Positions 1 to 5,732 are shown, numbered from the stretch's first letter. The stretch is DNA of 5,732 nucleotides from Trueperaceae bacterium (GCA_007130445.1 SLSM01000159.1:1-5732), one strand, 5' to 3'. Made by a program: numbers and translations. The notes: generated from the letters alone by a model not told the origin.

Positions 1-447
1 GCCTGGGGCCTCAAGCAGAGCGTCATCGACCGCCGCAAGGCACAGCTCGCCGACAGCGGTCGGCACGAAGGGCTCGTGCGCGCGCGCAAAGCGGGGGTCA
101 GGCTCGCGTTCGGTACCGACTCGGGCAGCCCCGTCGTGCCGCACGACGCCTACCTCGCGGAGATGCAGCAGCTGCTCGCCTTCGGGGTCTTCGAGCGCGA
201 GGTCGAGGTCCTGCAGGCGGCGACGATCCGTGGCGCCGAGCTCATCGGGCAGGCGGATCGGACCGGTAGCCTGGAGGAGGGGAAGCTGGCCGACGTCGTG
301 CTGTTCGACGGCGACCTGTCGACCGACCTCGGCGTGGTCGAGCGGGTCGAGCGTGTCTGGGTGGATGGTCGTGCGGTCGTCGTGAACGGGTCCGCTCGAC
401 TCCCCGACCCACGCGACTTCCGCACGTTCAGCAACGTCGGCGCCTGA
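1..447 (+). CDS. Metal-dependent amidohydrolase, C-terminal part (imidazolonepropionase / Xaa-Pro dipeptidase-like)
   Basis: This frame is open from the first base of the window to the TGA at 445-447, giving the last 148 residues of a protein whose start lies upstream. The visible part holds the C-terminal end of a TIM-barrel amidohydrolase. VRLAFGTDSG carries the Asp (nt 118-120) that in this superfamily is the last metal ligand and catalytic base. A helix with ATIRGAELIG follows, then the closing segment TGSLEEGKLADVVLFDGD and VERVWVDGRAVV, which is typical of the small beta-sandwich domain of cyclic-amidase and prolidase-like members. The family hydrolyses amide, lactam or dipeptide bonds using one or two metal ions. 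The N-terminal HxH motif and the carboxylated Lys or its equivalent lie outside the window, so the exact subfamily and substrate cannot be given. No signal of secretion can be judged. The next gene starts on the base after the stop codon. A start at the internal GTG at 76 would cut the barrel and is not the real start. Confidence 0.88.
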   Translation, partial: AWGLKQSVIDRRKAQLADSGRHEGLVRARKAGVRLAFGTDSGSPVVPHDAYLAEMQQLLAFGVFEREVEVLQAATIRGAELIGQADRTGSLEEGKLADVVLFDGDLSTDLGVVERVERVWVDGRAVVVNGSARLPDPRDFRTFSNVGA

Positions 448-1644
448 GTGTCTGCCTCGAGCCTGCACTACGGGTTCCGCGTACCGGACTCCACGCGTGT
501 GGCGATGGAGATCTACGAGGGCGCGCACCTCGGGCGCGATGCGGCGCGGGCGGCCGGTTCGCTCCTCAACATCGGTTCCGGCGACCCCGCCTTCGTCACC
601 CCCGCGCACGTGCGTGAGGCGGCCAAGGCCGCCATCGACGCCGGTCGCACGCACTACGAGCGTAACCCCGACCTGCGCGAGGCGATCGCCGTGACGCTCG
701 AACGTGATCACGGCATCCACGTCGATCCCGGCGGCGGACTGGTCGTCACCCCCGGCGCGCACCTGGCGATCTACGACGTGTTCCGCGCCTGGATCGAGCC
801 GGGTGACGAGGTCGTCATGGCCGATCCCGGCTCGTACTACCACGCTAACACCGTCGCCAACGGCGGCGTATGCGTGCGCGTGCCGTTGCGGCCCGAGCGA
901 GGCTTCAGGCTCGATCCAGACGAGGTCGAGGCCGCCGTGACGCCGCGCACGAAGGTCCTCGCCCTCACCAACCCGGAGGCGCCCGCTGCCAGCGTCCACA
1001 CGCGTGCCGACCTCGAGCGCCTCGCCGACGTGGCGATCCGGCACGACCTGCTCGTCGTCTCGGACGAGCTCTACCAGGCGATCACCTTCGCGCCGGCCGA
1101 GCACGTCAGCATCGCGGCACTACCGGGCATGGCCGAGCGCACCATCACCGTCAACGGCCTGTCGAAGGCCTGGGCGATGACGGGCTGGCGTGTCGGGTAC
1201 GCCGCCGGCGACCCACGCCTCATCGCCCCGGTGCAGGCCGTCAACCATCTCAACTGCATCTCGCTCAACACGATCGCCCAGGTCGCTGCGCACGCCGCCC
1301 TCACGGGGCCGCAGGGCTTCCTCGACGAGGCCCGCGCGACGTACAGTCGCCGCCGCGACCTGGTCGTGGAGCACGTGCGCGCCATCCCCGGGCTCGATTG
1401 CGCGGTTCCCGAGGGGACCTACTACGTCTGGGTCGACCACCGCGCACTCGAGGTGAGTTCGGTCCGTTTCCAGCGCTTCTGCATCCAGGGCTTCGGCATC
1501 ACCTTCAACCCGGGTCCGGTCTTCGGCCCGAGCGGCGAGGGGTACGCGCGCTTGTCGTGCTCCCCCGACACGAGCGTGCTCGAGCCCGGCCTCGAGCGCC
1601 TCGCAGCCGCCGTCGATGCCCTCGGTCGCGGAGTGCAAGCGTGA
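448..1644 (+). CDS. PLP-dependent aminotransferase, class I/II fold
   Basis: This 398-residue protein has the usual length and motif order of fold-type I aminotransferases (subgroup near aspartate and branched-chain aminotransferases), which move an amino group between an amino acid and a 2-oxo acid. Visible motifs are SGDPAFVTP (residues 44-52, the family's G-[ED]-P-x-F-x-T-P), Tyr70, SDELY with Asp206 and Tyr209, NGLSKAWAMTGWRVGY with the PLP-binding Lys240 and phosphate-binding Arg248, and YARLS with Arg368, the expected alpha-carboxylate Arg. The usual NPTG segment is replaced by APAA (residues 178-181), so the Asn that normally contacts the PLP ring hydroxyl is missing; the fold call is firm but activity could be altered. 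The GTG start at 448 abuts the upstream TGA, has no clear Shine-Dalgarno sequence and probably depends on coupled translation. Residues 18-20 (GTG 499, ATG 505) are possible later starts, but the longer form matches the family better. It overlaps the next gene by 4 bp. Amino donor and acceptor are unknown. Confidence 0.93.
   Translation: MSASSLHYGFRVPDSTRVAMEIYEGAHLGRDAARAAGSLLNIGSGDPAFVTPAHVREAAKAAIDAGRTHYERNPDLREAIAVTLERDHGIHVDPGGGLVVTPGAHLAIYDVFRAWIEPGDEVVMADPGSYYHANTVANGGVCVRVPLRPERGFRLDPDEVEAAVTPRTKVLALTNPEAPAASVHTRADLERLADVAIRHDLLVVSDELYQAITFAPAEHVSIAALPGMAERTITVNGLSKAWAMTGWRVGYAAGDPRLIAPVQAVNHLNCISLNTIAQVAAHAALTGPQGFLDEARATYSRRRDLVVEHVRAIPGLDCAVPEGTYYVWVDHRALEVSSVRFQRFCIQGFGITFNPGPVFGPSGEGYARLSCSPDTSVLEPGLERLAAAVDALGRGVQA
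1630..1633 (+). promoter_or_regulatory. Ribosome binding site supporting the GTG start at 1641
   Basis: GGAG lies 7 nt upstream of GTG 1641 and inside the end of the aminotransferase gene. It supports this start for the oxidoreductase, whose frame otherwise stays open far upstream to 870. Confidence 0.6.
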
Positions 1645-2672
1645 GCGTCCGGGTCGGCGTGCTCGGTGCGGGCCAGGCCGGCGGACGCCAGGCGCACGGG
1701 TTCGCGCTCCACCCCGAGGTGCGCATCGTCGGCGTCGGCGACCTCGACCCGGCGCGTGCCGCGGCGCTCGCCGAGCGCCATGGCGCACGCGCGGTCGCCG
1801 ACCACGACGCGCTGTTGGGACTCGGCGTGGACGTGTTGGTGGTCGCGACGCCGCACGCATTGCACGTCGCACCGGCACTGGCCGCGGCTGAGCGCGGCGT
1901 CCACGTGATGATGGAGAAGCCCATCGCGACCACGCTGCGCGACGCGCACACGATCGTCGACGCGTGTGGTGAGGCGGGCGTGTGGCTCGCCACGAGCTTC
2001 GTCCACCGCTTCCGCGAGGAGAGCGTGCGCGCTGCGGGCTGGTTGGCGGATGCCGGCGCGGTGCACCTCGCCCGTGAGACCGTCAACGGTCAGGTGACGC
2101 CCGCGCATCCGCGCTGGCTCGGCGATGCGCGCCTCGCGGGCGGCGGCGTCCTGATGTACACCGCCATCCACGGGGTCGATCGGCTCCGCTGGCTGCTTCG
2201 TGACGAGGTGGTGGAGGTCGACGCCGGCAGCTGCCAGTTCGAGCCCGAGGCCGAGGTCGAGAGCGGCGTGGCGGCACTGCTCCGCTTCGCAGGCGGCGCG
2301 ATCGCCACGCTCTCCGCCAGCGCGCCGCGCTACCGCCCCGAGCCGACGCTCTGGGAGACCGAGGTCTTCACCGAGCGCGCCATGGTGCGGTTGCGCACGC
2401 GCGAGTTCGCCGAATGCGGCAGCGACGCCGGTCGGGAGCGCTACGAGACCGCCAGCGATCCGGCGACCGCCGATCCGTACTACAACTTCGCGCGTCAAGC
2501 GGCTGACCTCGTCGACGCGATCAACGAGCGCCGCGCCCCTGCCGTCGACGGCGTCGCCGGGATCCGCGCGCTCGAGGTCTGCCTCGCGATCTACCGCTCG
2601 GCCGCCGAGCGGCGGCCCGTGGCCATCGCTGAGATCGCCGCAGCACGCGGCGAGGGAGGAGCGACACGATGA
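1641..2672 (+). CDS. Gfo/Idh/MocA-family NAD(P)-dependent oxidoreductase
   Basis: This 343-residue protein has the family's normal length and two-domain plan. The N-terminal Rossmann fold starts at once with GVLGAGQAGG (G9, G11, G14), the dinucleotide-binding loop. GDLDP (residues 33-37) ends the second strand, VVATPHALH (67-75) follows, then MEKPIA with Lys93, the conserved catalytic Lys. The C-terminal alpha/beta domain has GGGVLMYTAIHGVDRLRWL (167-185) with His177 and Asp180. Members oxidise or reduce sugars, inositols or related polyols and oxo-compounds with NAD(P). The Asp four residues before the active-site His in inositol dehydrogenase-type members is Tyr173 here, so classical Lys-Asp-His chemistry is not assured. 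The GTG start at 1641 gives the correct Rossmann N-terminus; the open frame upstream to 870 is only a GC-rich shadow of the aminotransferase. It overlaps its neighbours by 4 bp on each side (GTGA and ATGA). The substrate is unknown; catabolic oxidation coupled to the neighbouring hydrolases is an inference. Confidence 0.92.
   Translation: MSVRVGVLGAGQAGGRQAHGFALHPEVRIVGVGDLDPARAAALAERHGARAVADHDALLGLGVDVLVVATPHALHVAPALAAAERGVHVMMEKPIATTLRDAHTIVDACGEAGVWLATSFVHRFREESVRAAGWLADAGAVHLARETVNGQVTPAHPRWLGDARLAGGGVLMYTAIHGVDRLRWLLRDEVVEVDAGSCQFEPEAEVESGVAALLRFAGGAIATLSASAPRYRPEPTLWETEVFTERAMVRLRTREFAECGSDAGRERYETASDPATADPYYNFARQAADLVDAINERRAPAVDGVAGIRALEVCLAIYRSAAERRPVAIAEIAAARGEGGATR
2653..2661 (+). 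promoter_or_regulatory. Strong ribosome binding site for the M55 peptidase gene
   Basis: AGGGAGGAG lies 7 nt before ATG 2669, inside the last codons of the oxidoreductase gene. It is the most complete Shine-Dalgarno sequence in the coupled block and fixes the start of the peptidase. Confidence 0.8.
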
Positions 2673-3511
2673 GGGTATACGTCTCGGTCGACATGGAGGG
2701 GTGCGCTGGCATCGTGCACCGCGAGCAGACCGACCCCAAGGGCTACGACTACGAGATCGCCCGACGCCTCATGGCCGACGAGGCCAACGCCGCCGTCGCC
2801 GGAGCCTTCGACGCGGGCGCCGAGTTCGTGGTGGTCAGCGATTCGCACGGCGGCAATGGCAAGCGCAACCTGATCCCCGGCGATCTCGACCCGCGCGCCC
2901 AGCTCATCAACGGCGTTCCACGGCGCCTGGGCCAGGTCGACGGGATCGACGACGGCTACGACGCCCTCCTCCTCGTCGGGTATCACACGCGCCACGGCCG
3001 CTCCGGCGTCCTGAGCCACACGACGAACGGGCAGGCGGTGGCGAACCTGTGGGTCAACGGCCGTGTCGTCGGCGAGATCGGTCTGAATGCACTGGTCGCC
3101 GCCTCCTTCGGCGTCCCCACACTGCTCGTGACGGGCGACGACATGACGGTCGCGGAGGGCGCACACGACTGCCCTGACGCCGAGCTCGTCACGGTCAAGT
3201 GGGCACTGGGGCGCTACGCCGCGCGCTCGCTGCACCCGCAGGTCGCCTGTGACGCGATCCGGGCCGGGGCACGCGCGGCGCTCGCGCGCGTCGGCCGCGT
3301 CCGCGTCGCCGAGCCGGAGACGCCGGTACGCGTGCGGCTCCAGTTCAAGGAGAGCGGTTCGGCGGAGGCCGCCTCCAGGCAACTCGGTTGCCGCCTGGAC
3401 GACGACGACACGATCGCGTTCGAGGCCCCCTCGATGGCCGAGGCGTATCAGGCCTACAGCGCCGCGGTCGAAGGGTGGCTGCCGGCGTGGGGGGGCTGGA
3501 CGAAGGGATGA
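2669..3511 (+). CDS. M55-family zinc D-aminopeptidase (DppA-like)
   Basis: This 280-residue protein closely follows Bacillus subtilis DppA (about 274 residues, from memory), a cytoplasmic self-compartmentalising D-aminopeptidase that removes N-terminal D-amino acids such as D-Ala from short peptides. It opens with RVYVSVDMEG, giving Asp8 and Glu10. VVSDSHGG supplies His60, LLVGYHTRHG supplies His106, and VVGEIGLNA supplies Glu136; these match the DppA zinc ligands Asp8, Glu10, His60, His104 and Glu133. VLSHTTNG supplies His117, the counterpart of the proposed catalytic His115. TLLVTGDD (151-158) is another family signature. The C-terminal part ends in MAEAYQAYSAA, also seen in DppA. There is no signal peptide, which fits a cytoplasmic enzyme. 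ATG 2669 has a strong ribosome binding site and overlaps the upstream stop by 4 bp; the stop overlaps the amidase start by 4 bp. A run of seven G at 3489-3495 lies near the end but the frame is intact. Substrates other than D-Ala peptides are possible, because the family is thinly characterised. Confidence 0.95.
   Translation: MRVYVSVDMEGCAGIVHREQTDPKGYDYEIARRLMADEANAAVAGAFDAGAEFVVVSDSHGGNGKRNLIPGDLDPRAQLINGVPRRLGQVDGIDDGYDALLLVGYHTRHGRSGVLSHTTNGQAVANLWVNGRVVGEIGLNALVAASFGVPTLLVTGDDMTVAEGAHDCPDAELVTVKWALGRYAARSLHPQVACDAIRAGARAALARVGRVRVAEPETPVRVRLQFKESGSAEAASRQLGCRLDDDDTIAFEAPSMAEAYQAYSAAVEGWLPAWGGWTKG
3374..3399 (+). other. Intragenic stem-loop near the 3' end of the M55 gene
   Basis: TCCA (3374-3377) and GGCAAC (3378-3383) can pair with TGGA (3396-3399) and GTTGCC (3387-3392), leaving a TCG loop and a 3-nt bulge (3393-3395). 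This makes a 10-bp interrupted hairpin about 110 nt before the amidase start. It overlaps a second possible hairpin, GGAGG/CCTCC at 3364-3376. Both lie in coding sequence and there is no T-run, so this is not a terminator. A chance origin in GC-rich DNA is quite possible. Confidence 0.3.
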
Positions 3512-5112
3512 TGGACGGCGACGTCGCGTACATGGGTGCCAGCGAGCTGCGCGCGGCCTACCGCACGCGCTCGCTCTCACCGGTCGAGGTCGTCGAGGCG
3601 CTGCTGGACCGCATCGACACGTACGATGGCGCATACCGTTCACACGTACGCGTGTGCGCCGACACGGCGCGCGCCCAGGCTCGTGCGGCCGAGGACGCGT
3701 TCTCCCGCGGTGGCGAGCCGCCCCCACTCACGGGCGTCCCGGTGTCGCACAAGGACAACCTCTGGACGCGCGGGGTCCATACCGGCGTCCACTCGCGGAC
3801 CTCGTTCGCGTGCGTGCCCACCGAGAGCGCGACCGCCGTGGCGCGCCTGCACGCGGCTGGTGCGATCCTGCTCGGCAAGACCAACACGACGGAGTTCGCG
3901 TGCGGCGACCAGCTCGAGCACGGCGACACACCCAATCCGTGGGACGCGCACCTGTACAGCGGTGCGTCGAGCGCCGGCTCGGCGAGCGCCGTCGCGGCAG
4001 GCTTCGTGCCGCTCGCGACCGGCAGCGACACCGGCGGCTCGATCCGTGCGCCTGCTGCGCTCTGCGGCGTCGTCGGCGTCAAGGCGACGTACGGTCGCGT
4101 CAGCCGCCGCGGCCTCGTGCCGCTGTCGTGGAGCATGGACCATGTCGGGCCGATGACGCGTCGGGTCGAGGATGCCGCGCTCATGCTCCAGGCGATGGCT
4201 GGGCACGACCCGAGCGATCCCACGAGCGCACGCGTGGCGGTCCCGGATTTCGGCGATGCCCTGCGCGACGACCTCGACGGCGTGCGCGTCGGCGTCCCGC
4301 TCGGTCACTACCGCGAGGGTCTCGAACCTGCGGTGGCGGCGGCCTTCGAGGCGTCGCTCGAGGTGCTGCGGTCGCTCGGCGCACGTATCGACGACGTGGC
4401 GCTGCCGTCGGCGGGCCGGCTGGCGCCGGTGGCGGGCATCCTGACGATGTGGGAGGCCTTCGTGCTGCACGCGGCGACGCTGCGCTCGGAGGGCCGTCGC
4501 TATGGGCCGAAGGCCCGAGCCCACATCGCGTCCGGCGCCTTCCAGAGCGCCGCCGACGTCGGTCTCGCCATGCAACTCCGAACACGGTGGGCGTACGAGC
4601 TCGCCTCCGCGATGAGCGACGTCGACGTGCTGGTCACGCCGACGCTGCCCTTCACCGCGCTCACGCGCGACGCCTGGGTCGACGCGCCACCCGACACGAG
4701 CTGGGGCACGCGGGCCTTCAACCTGTCAGGGCGACCGGCCATGACGCTGCCGTGCGGCTTCGACGAGCGAGGACGACCGATCGGCCTCCAGGTCACAGCG
4801 CGAGCGTTCGACGAGCACTCCATGTTCCGTGTTGCACACGCCTTCGAGGGCGCGACGCCATGGCACCGGTATCGACCGACGCTCGTCGATGCAGCGCCGC
4901 CGCTGCGGGCGGATGCGATGATGCCGAGCGTGGCCAGGGGGCCCGTCCTCGACGAGGTCCGCGTGGAGGCCGAGCGCCAGGATCTGCCGCTCGACGACAC
5001 CGACCTCGCGCGCATCAGCGGCCTCGTCGCCCGGGCTCGCGAAGGCATCGCCACCCTCAGGACCGGCAGCACGCTCGATGTCGAGCCTGGCCCCACGTTC
5101 GTCGCGACGTGA
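3508..5112 (+). CDS. Amidase-signature hydrolase (AtzE/GatA-like) with a C-terminal GatC/AtzG-like extension
   Basis: This 534-residue protein has the complete amidase-signature catalytic set. Lys82 lies in GVPVSHKDN, the cis-Ser is Ser154 in SGASSAGS (151-158), and the nucleophile Ser178 lies in GSDTGGSIR. The 24-residue gap between the two Ser is the one known from GatA and FAAH. CGVVGVKATYGRVSRRGLVP (186-205) is the usual following segment, and FNLSGRPAMTLPCG (404-417) with GLQVTA marks the end of the core, which closes at PWHRYRP (451-457). Such enzymes hydrolyse C-N bonds of amides, often small polar ones. Departures are GASSAG for the common GGSSGG and His95 where the T-T-x-G-S loop usually has Gly. 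Residues about 484-531 form a Leu/Asp-rich helical tail ending in DVEPGPTF, like AtzG (DUF4089) small subunits. GatA in tRNA charging is unlikely because no gatB is adjacent. The start is ATG 3508 (overlapping the upstream stop) or ATG 3511; the open frame back to 3388 lies inside the M55 gene. Confidence 0.93.
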   Translation: MMDGDVAYMGASELRAAYRTRSLSPVEVVEALLDRIDTYDGAYRSHVRVCADTARAQARAAEDAFSRGGEPPPLTGVPVSHKDNLWTRGVHTGVHSRTSFACVPTESATAVARLHAAGAILLGKTNTTEFACGDQLEHGDTPNPWDAHLYSGASSAGSASAVAAGFVPLATGSDTGGSIRAPAALCGVVGVKATYGRVSRRGLVPLSWSMDHVGPMTRRVEDAALMLQAMAGHDPSDPTSARVAVPDFGDALRDDLDGVRVGVPLGHYREGLEPAVAAAFEASLEVLRSLGARIDDVALPSAGRLAPVAGILTMWEAFVLHAATLRSEGRRYGPKARAHIASGAFQSAADVGLAMQLRTRWAYELASAMSDVDVLVTPTLPFTALTRDAWVDAPPDTSWGTRAFNLSGRPAMTLPCGFDERGRPIGLQVTARAFDEHSMFRVAHAFEGATPWHRYRPTLVDAAPPLRADAMMPSVARGPVLDEVRVEAERQDLPLDDTDLARISGLVARAREGIATLRTGSTLDVEPGPTFVAT

Positions 5113-5167
5113 CGCCGTGTCCTCCCGCTCGGTCCCGCGCGGCCGAAGCGACCGACCAAGGAGCACC
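5113..5167 (+). other. Short intergenic gap with weak inverted repeat
   Basis: These 55 bases are the only clear intergenic space in the window. They contain TCGGTC (5129-5134) and its complement GACCGA (5150-5155), a 6-bp stem with a 15-nt loop and no T-run. It is too weak to call a terminator. I see no convincing -35/-10 promoter pair, so read-through into the next gene is likely. Confidence 0.5.
5158..5163 (+). promoter_or_regulatory. Ribosome binding site for the last gene
   Basis: AAGGAG lies 4 nt before ATG 5168. This sequence, plus the open frame from there to the window end, fixes the start of the partial gene. Confidence 0.8.
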
Positions 5168-5732
5168 ATGACCCCCCAGACCTACACCGATCCCGTGACC
5201 GCCCGCCGTTACGTCGACATCGTGACCAGCCTCAGCGAACTCGGCACCGCCCGCTTCGGCCGGCCGCTGGTGCTCGCCAACTACACCGATGTCGCTCCAA
5301 GCCTGACCAGCCTCGACGCCGTCGACGGTGCGATCGACGAGGTCGCCGCCGTCGTCGAGGGTATGCCAGTCGGCCACCCCCGCTCCTACATGCAGGCGCT
5401 GCTACGAGGATCACGCACCGTCGTGAGCATCCTGCGCGGCGAGGATCGGCCGTACCGCGAACTGGTGCAGGGCATCCTGGAGATCGATCACCAGCCGATC
5501 CCGTCGAGCGAGGTCGACAGGTTGCGCGCCGAACTGCACCAGGGCCTCGGACTCCTCGGGTACGAGGGCCCGTTGGAGCGGCAGGTGCCAGCGTGGCTCG
5601 AGGCCACCAGCCTGACCGGCGACGCGGTGATCGAGTTCGGCCAGGGCATCCTCGGCGACGCGCGGCGCGACACCGAGCGGCGCGTGCTCGAGCTGCCCCC
5701 CGGCGAAGGCGTCGACTCGTTCACCGGTATCC
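5168..5732 (+). CDS. Partial protein, N-terminal part; resembles DUF885-like putative metallopeptidase
   Basis: ATG 5168 opens a frame with no stop through the right edge, giving 188 residues. It begins MTPQTYTDPVTARRYVDIVT and has the same strong third-position GC as its neighbours, while the opposite strand shows only short shadow frames. It is hydrophilic and mostly helical in character, with no signal peptide or membrane segment. The order RSYMQALLRGSRTVV (72-86), DRPYRELVQGILEID (93-107), a Pro-flanked turn, LRAELHQGLG (119-128), PAWLEAT (141-147) and finally RRVLELPPGEGVDS (171-184) resembles, from memory, the front half of a family of bacterial DUF885-like proteins whose later half carries a HExxxGHH-type metal site. 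That site would lie outside the window, so the function is not proven. It follows the amidase by 55 bp on the same strand and may be the sixth member of the operon. A second peptidase would suit the neighbours. Existence of the gene is nearly certain; the family call is moderate. Confidence 0.85.
   Translation, partial: MTPQTYTDPVTARRYVDIVTSLSELGTARFGRPLVLANYTDVAPSLTSLDAVDGAIDEVAAVVEGMPVGHPRSYMQALLRGSRTVVSILRGEDRPYRELVQGILEIDHQPIPSSEVDRLRAELHQGLGLLGYEGPLERQVPAWLEATSLTGDAVIEFGQGILGDARRDTERRVLELPPGEGVDSFTGI

Noticed and set aside
870..1640. Open frame joined upstream of the oxidoreductase, giving a possible 600-residue protein
   Set aside because: The extension is Arg/Pro/Ala-rich shadow sequence across the aminotransferase gene. 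The Rossmann motif starts right after GTG 1641, which has a ribosome binding site.
3489..3495. Run of seven G near the end of the M55 gene as a frameshift site or sequencing error
   Set aside because: The frame on both sides fits the family's C-terminus and the stop makes the same ATGA overlap seen upstream, so no frameshift is needed.
3388..3507. Open frame extending the amidase 40 codons upstream of ATG 3508
   Set aside because: It lies inside the intact M55 gene, and the amidase family motifs begin only after 3508. The 4-bp overlap fits the other junctions.
3641..3656. Perfect small hairpin CACACG-TACG-CGTGTG
   Set aside because: It lies inside the amidase coding sequence, has only 6 bp, no T-run and no link to a start or stop. 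Chance is the best explanation.
2591..3727. Long minus-strand open frame (378 codons), and others at 1422-2498, 1120-1878, 3640-4575 and 4500-5159
   Set aside because: Their translations are Arg/Ala/Pro-rich with no family motif and lie antisense to recognised enzymes. Long antisense frames are expected when third positions are nearly all G/C.
3508..5112. GatA subunit of the tRNA-dependent amidotransferase
   Set aside because: No gatB or separate gatC lies beside it, the C-terminal tail looks AtzG-like, and the neighbours are catabolic enzymes.
5129..5155. Possible terminator after the amidase
   Set aside because: The stem is only 6 bp with a 15-nt loop and no T-run, and the next gene starts a few bases later on the same strand.
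3249..5171. Plus-strand open frame of 640 codons overlapping the M55 and amidase genes
   Set aside because: It is an Arg-rich shadow in the wrong frame, with no recognisable motif, against two genes with complete catalytic residues.

Overview
The window is one compact run of six protein-coding genes, all on the + strand, from a GC-rich bacterium. By eye, third codon positions are almost always G or C, two starts are GTG, and gene junctions overlap. This suits an actinobacterium (Actinomycetota), but nothing here fixes the genus. I see no RNA gene, mobile element, CRISPR array or convincing terminator.

Layout: (1) 1-447, C-terminal part of a metal-dependent amidohydrolase of the imidazolonepropionase/Xaa-Pro dipeptidase-like type, cut by the left edge. 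(2) 448-1644, PLP-dependent class I/II aminotransferase. (3) 1641-2672, Gfo/Idh/MocA-type NAD(P)-dependent oxidoreductase. (4) 2669-3511, M55-family zinc D-aminopeptidase (DppA-like) with all metal and catalytic residues. (5) 3508-5112, amidase-signature hydrolase with the complete Lys-Ser-Ser triad and a C-terminal extension resembling the small GatC/AtzG-type subunit. (6) 5168 to the right edge, N-terminal part of a protein that resembles the front half of a DUF885-like putative metallopeptidase.

Genes 1-5 are joined by one abutting junction (TGA then GTG) and three 4-bp overlaps (GTGA, ATGA, ATGA), so they are very probably one translationally coupled operon. Gene 6 follows after 55 bp with its own strong Shine-Dalgarno sequence and could be in the same transcript.

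The set (amidohydrolase, D-aminopeptidase, amidase, perhaps a second peptidase, plus a transaminase and a dehydrogenase) reads as a catabolic pathway. It would cleave an amide- or peptide-like compound, possibly with D-amino acids, and then transaminate and oxidise or reduce the products. The substrate cannot be read from the sequence. No transporter or regulator lies in the window. The most interesting details are the apparent amidase-AtzG-like fusion, loss of the usual PLP-contacting Asn in the aminotransferase, and a Tyr where many Gfo/Idh enzymes have the catalytic Asp.
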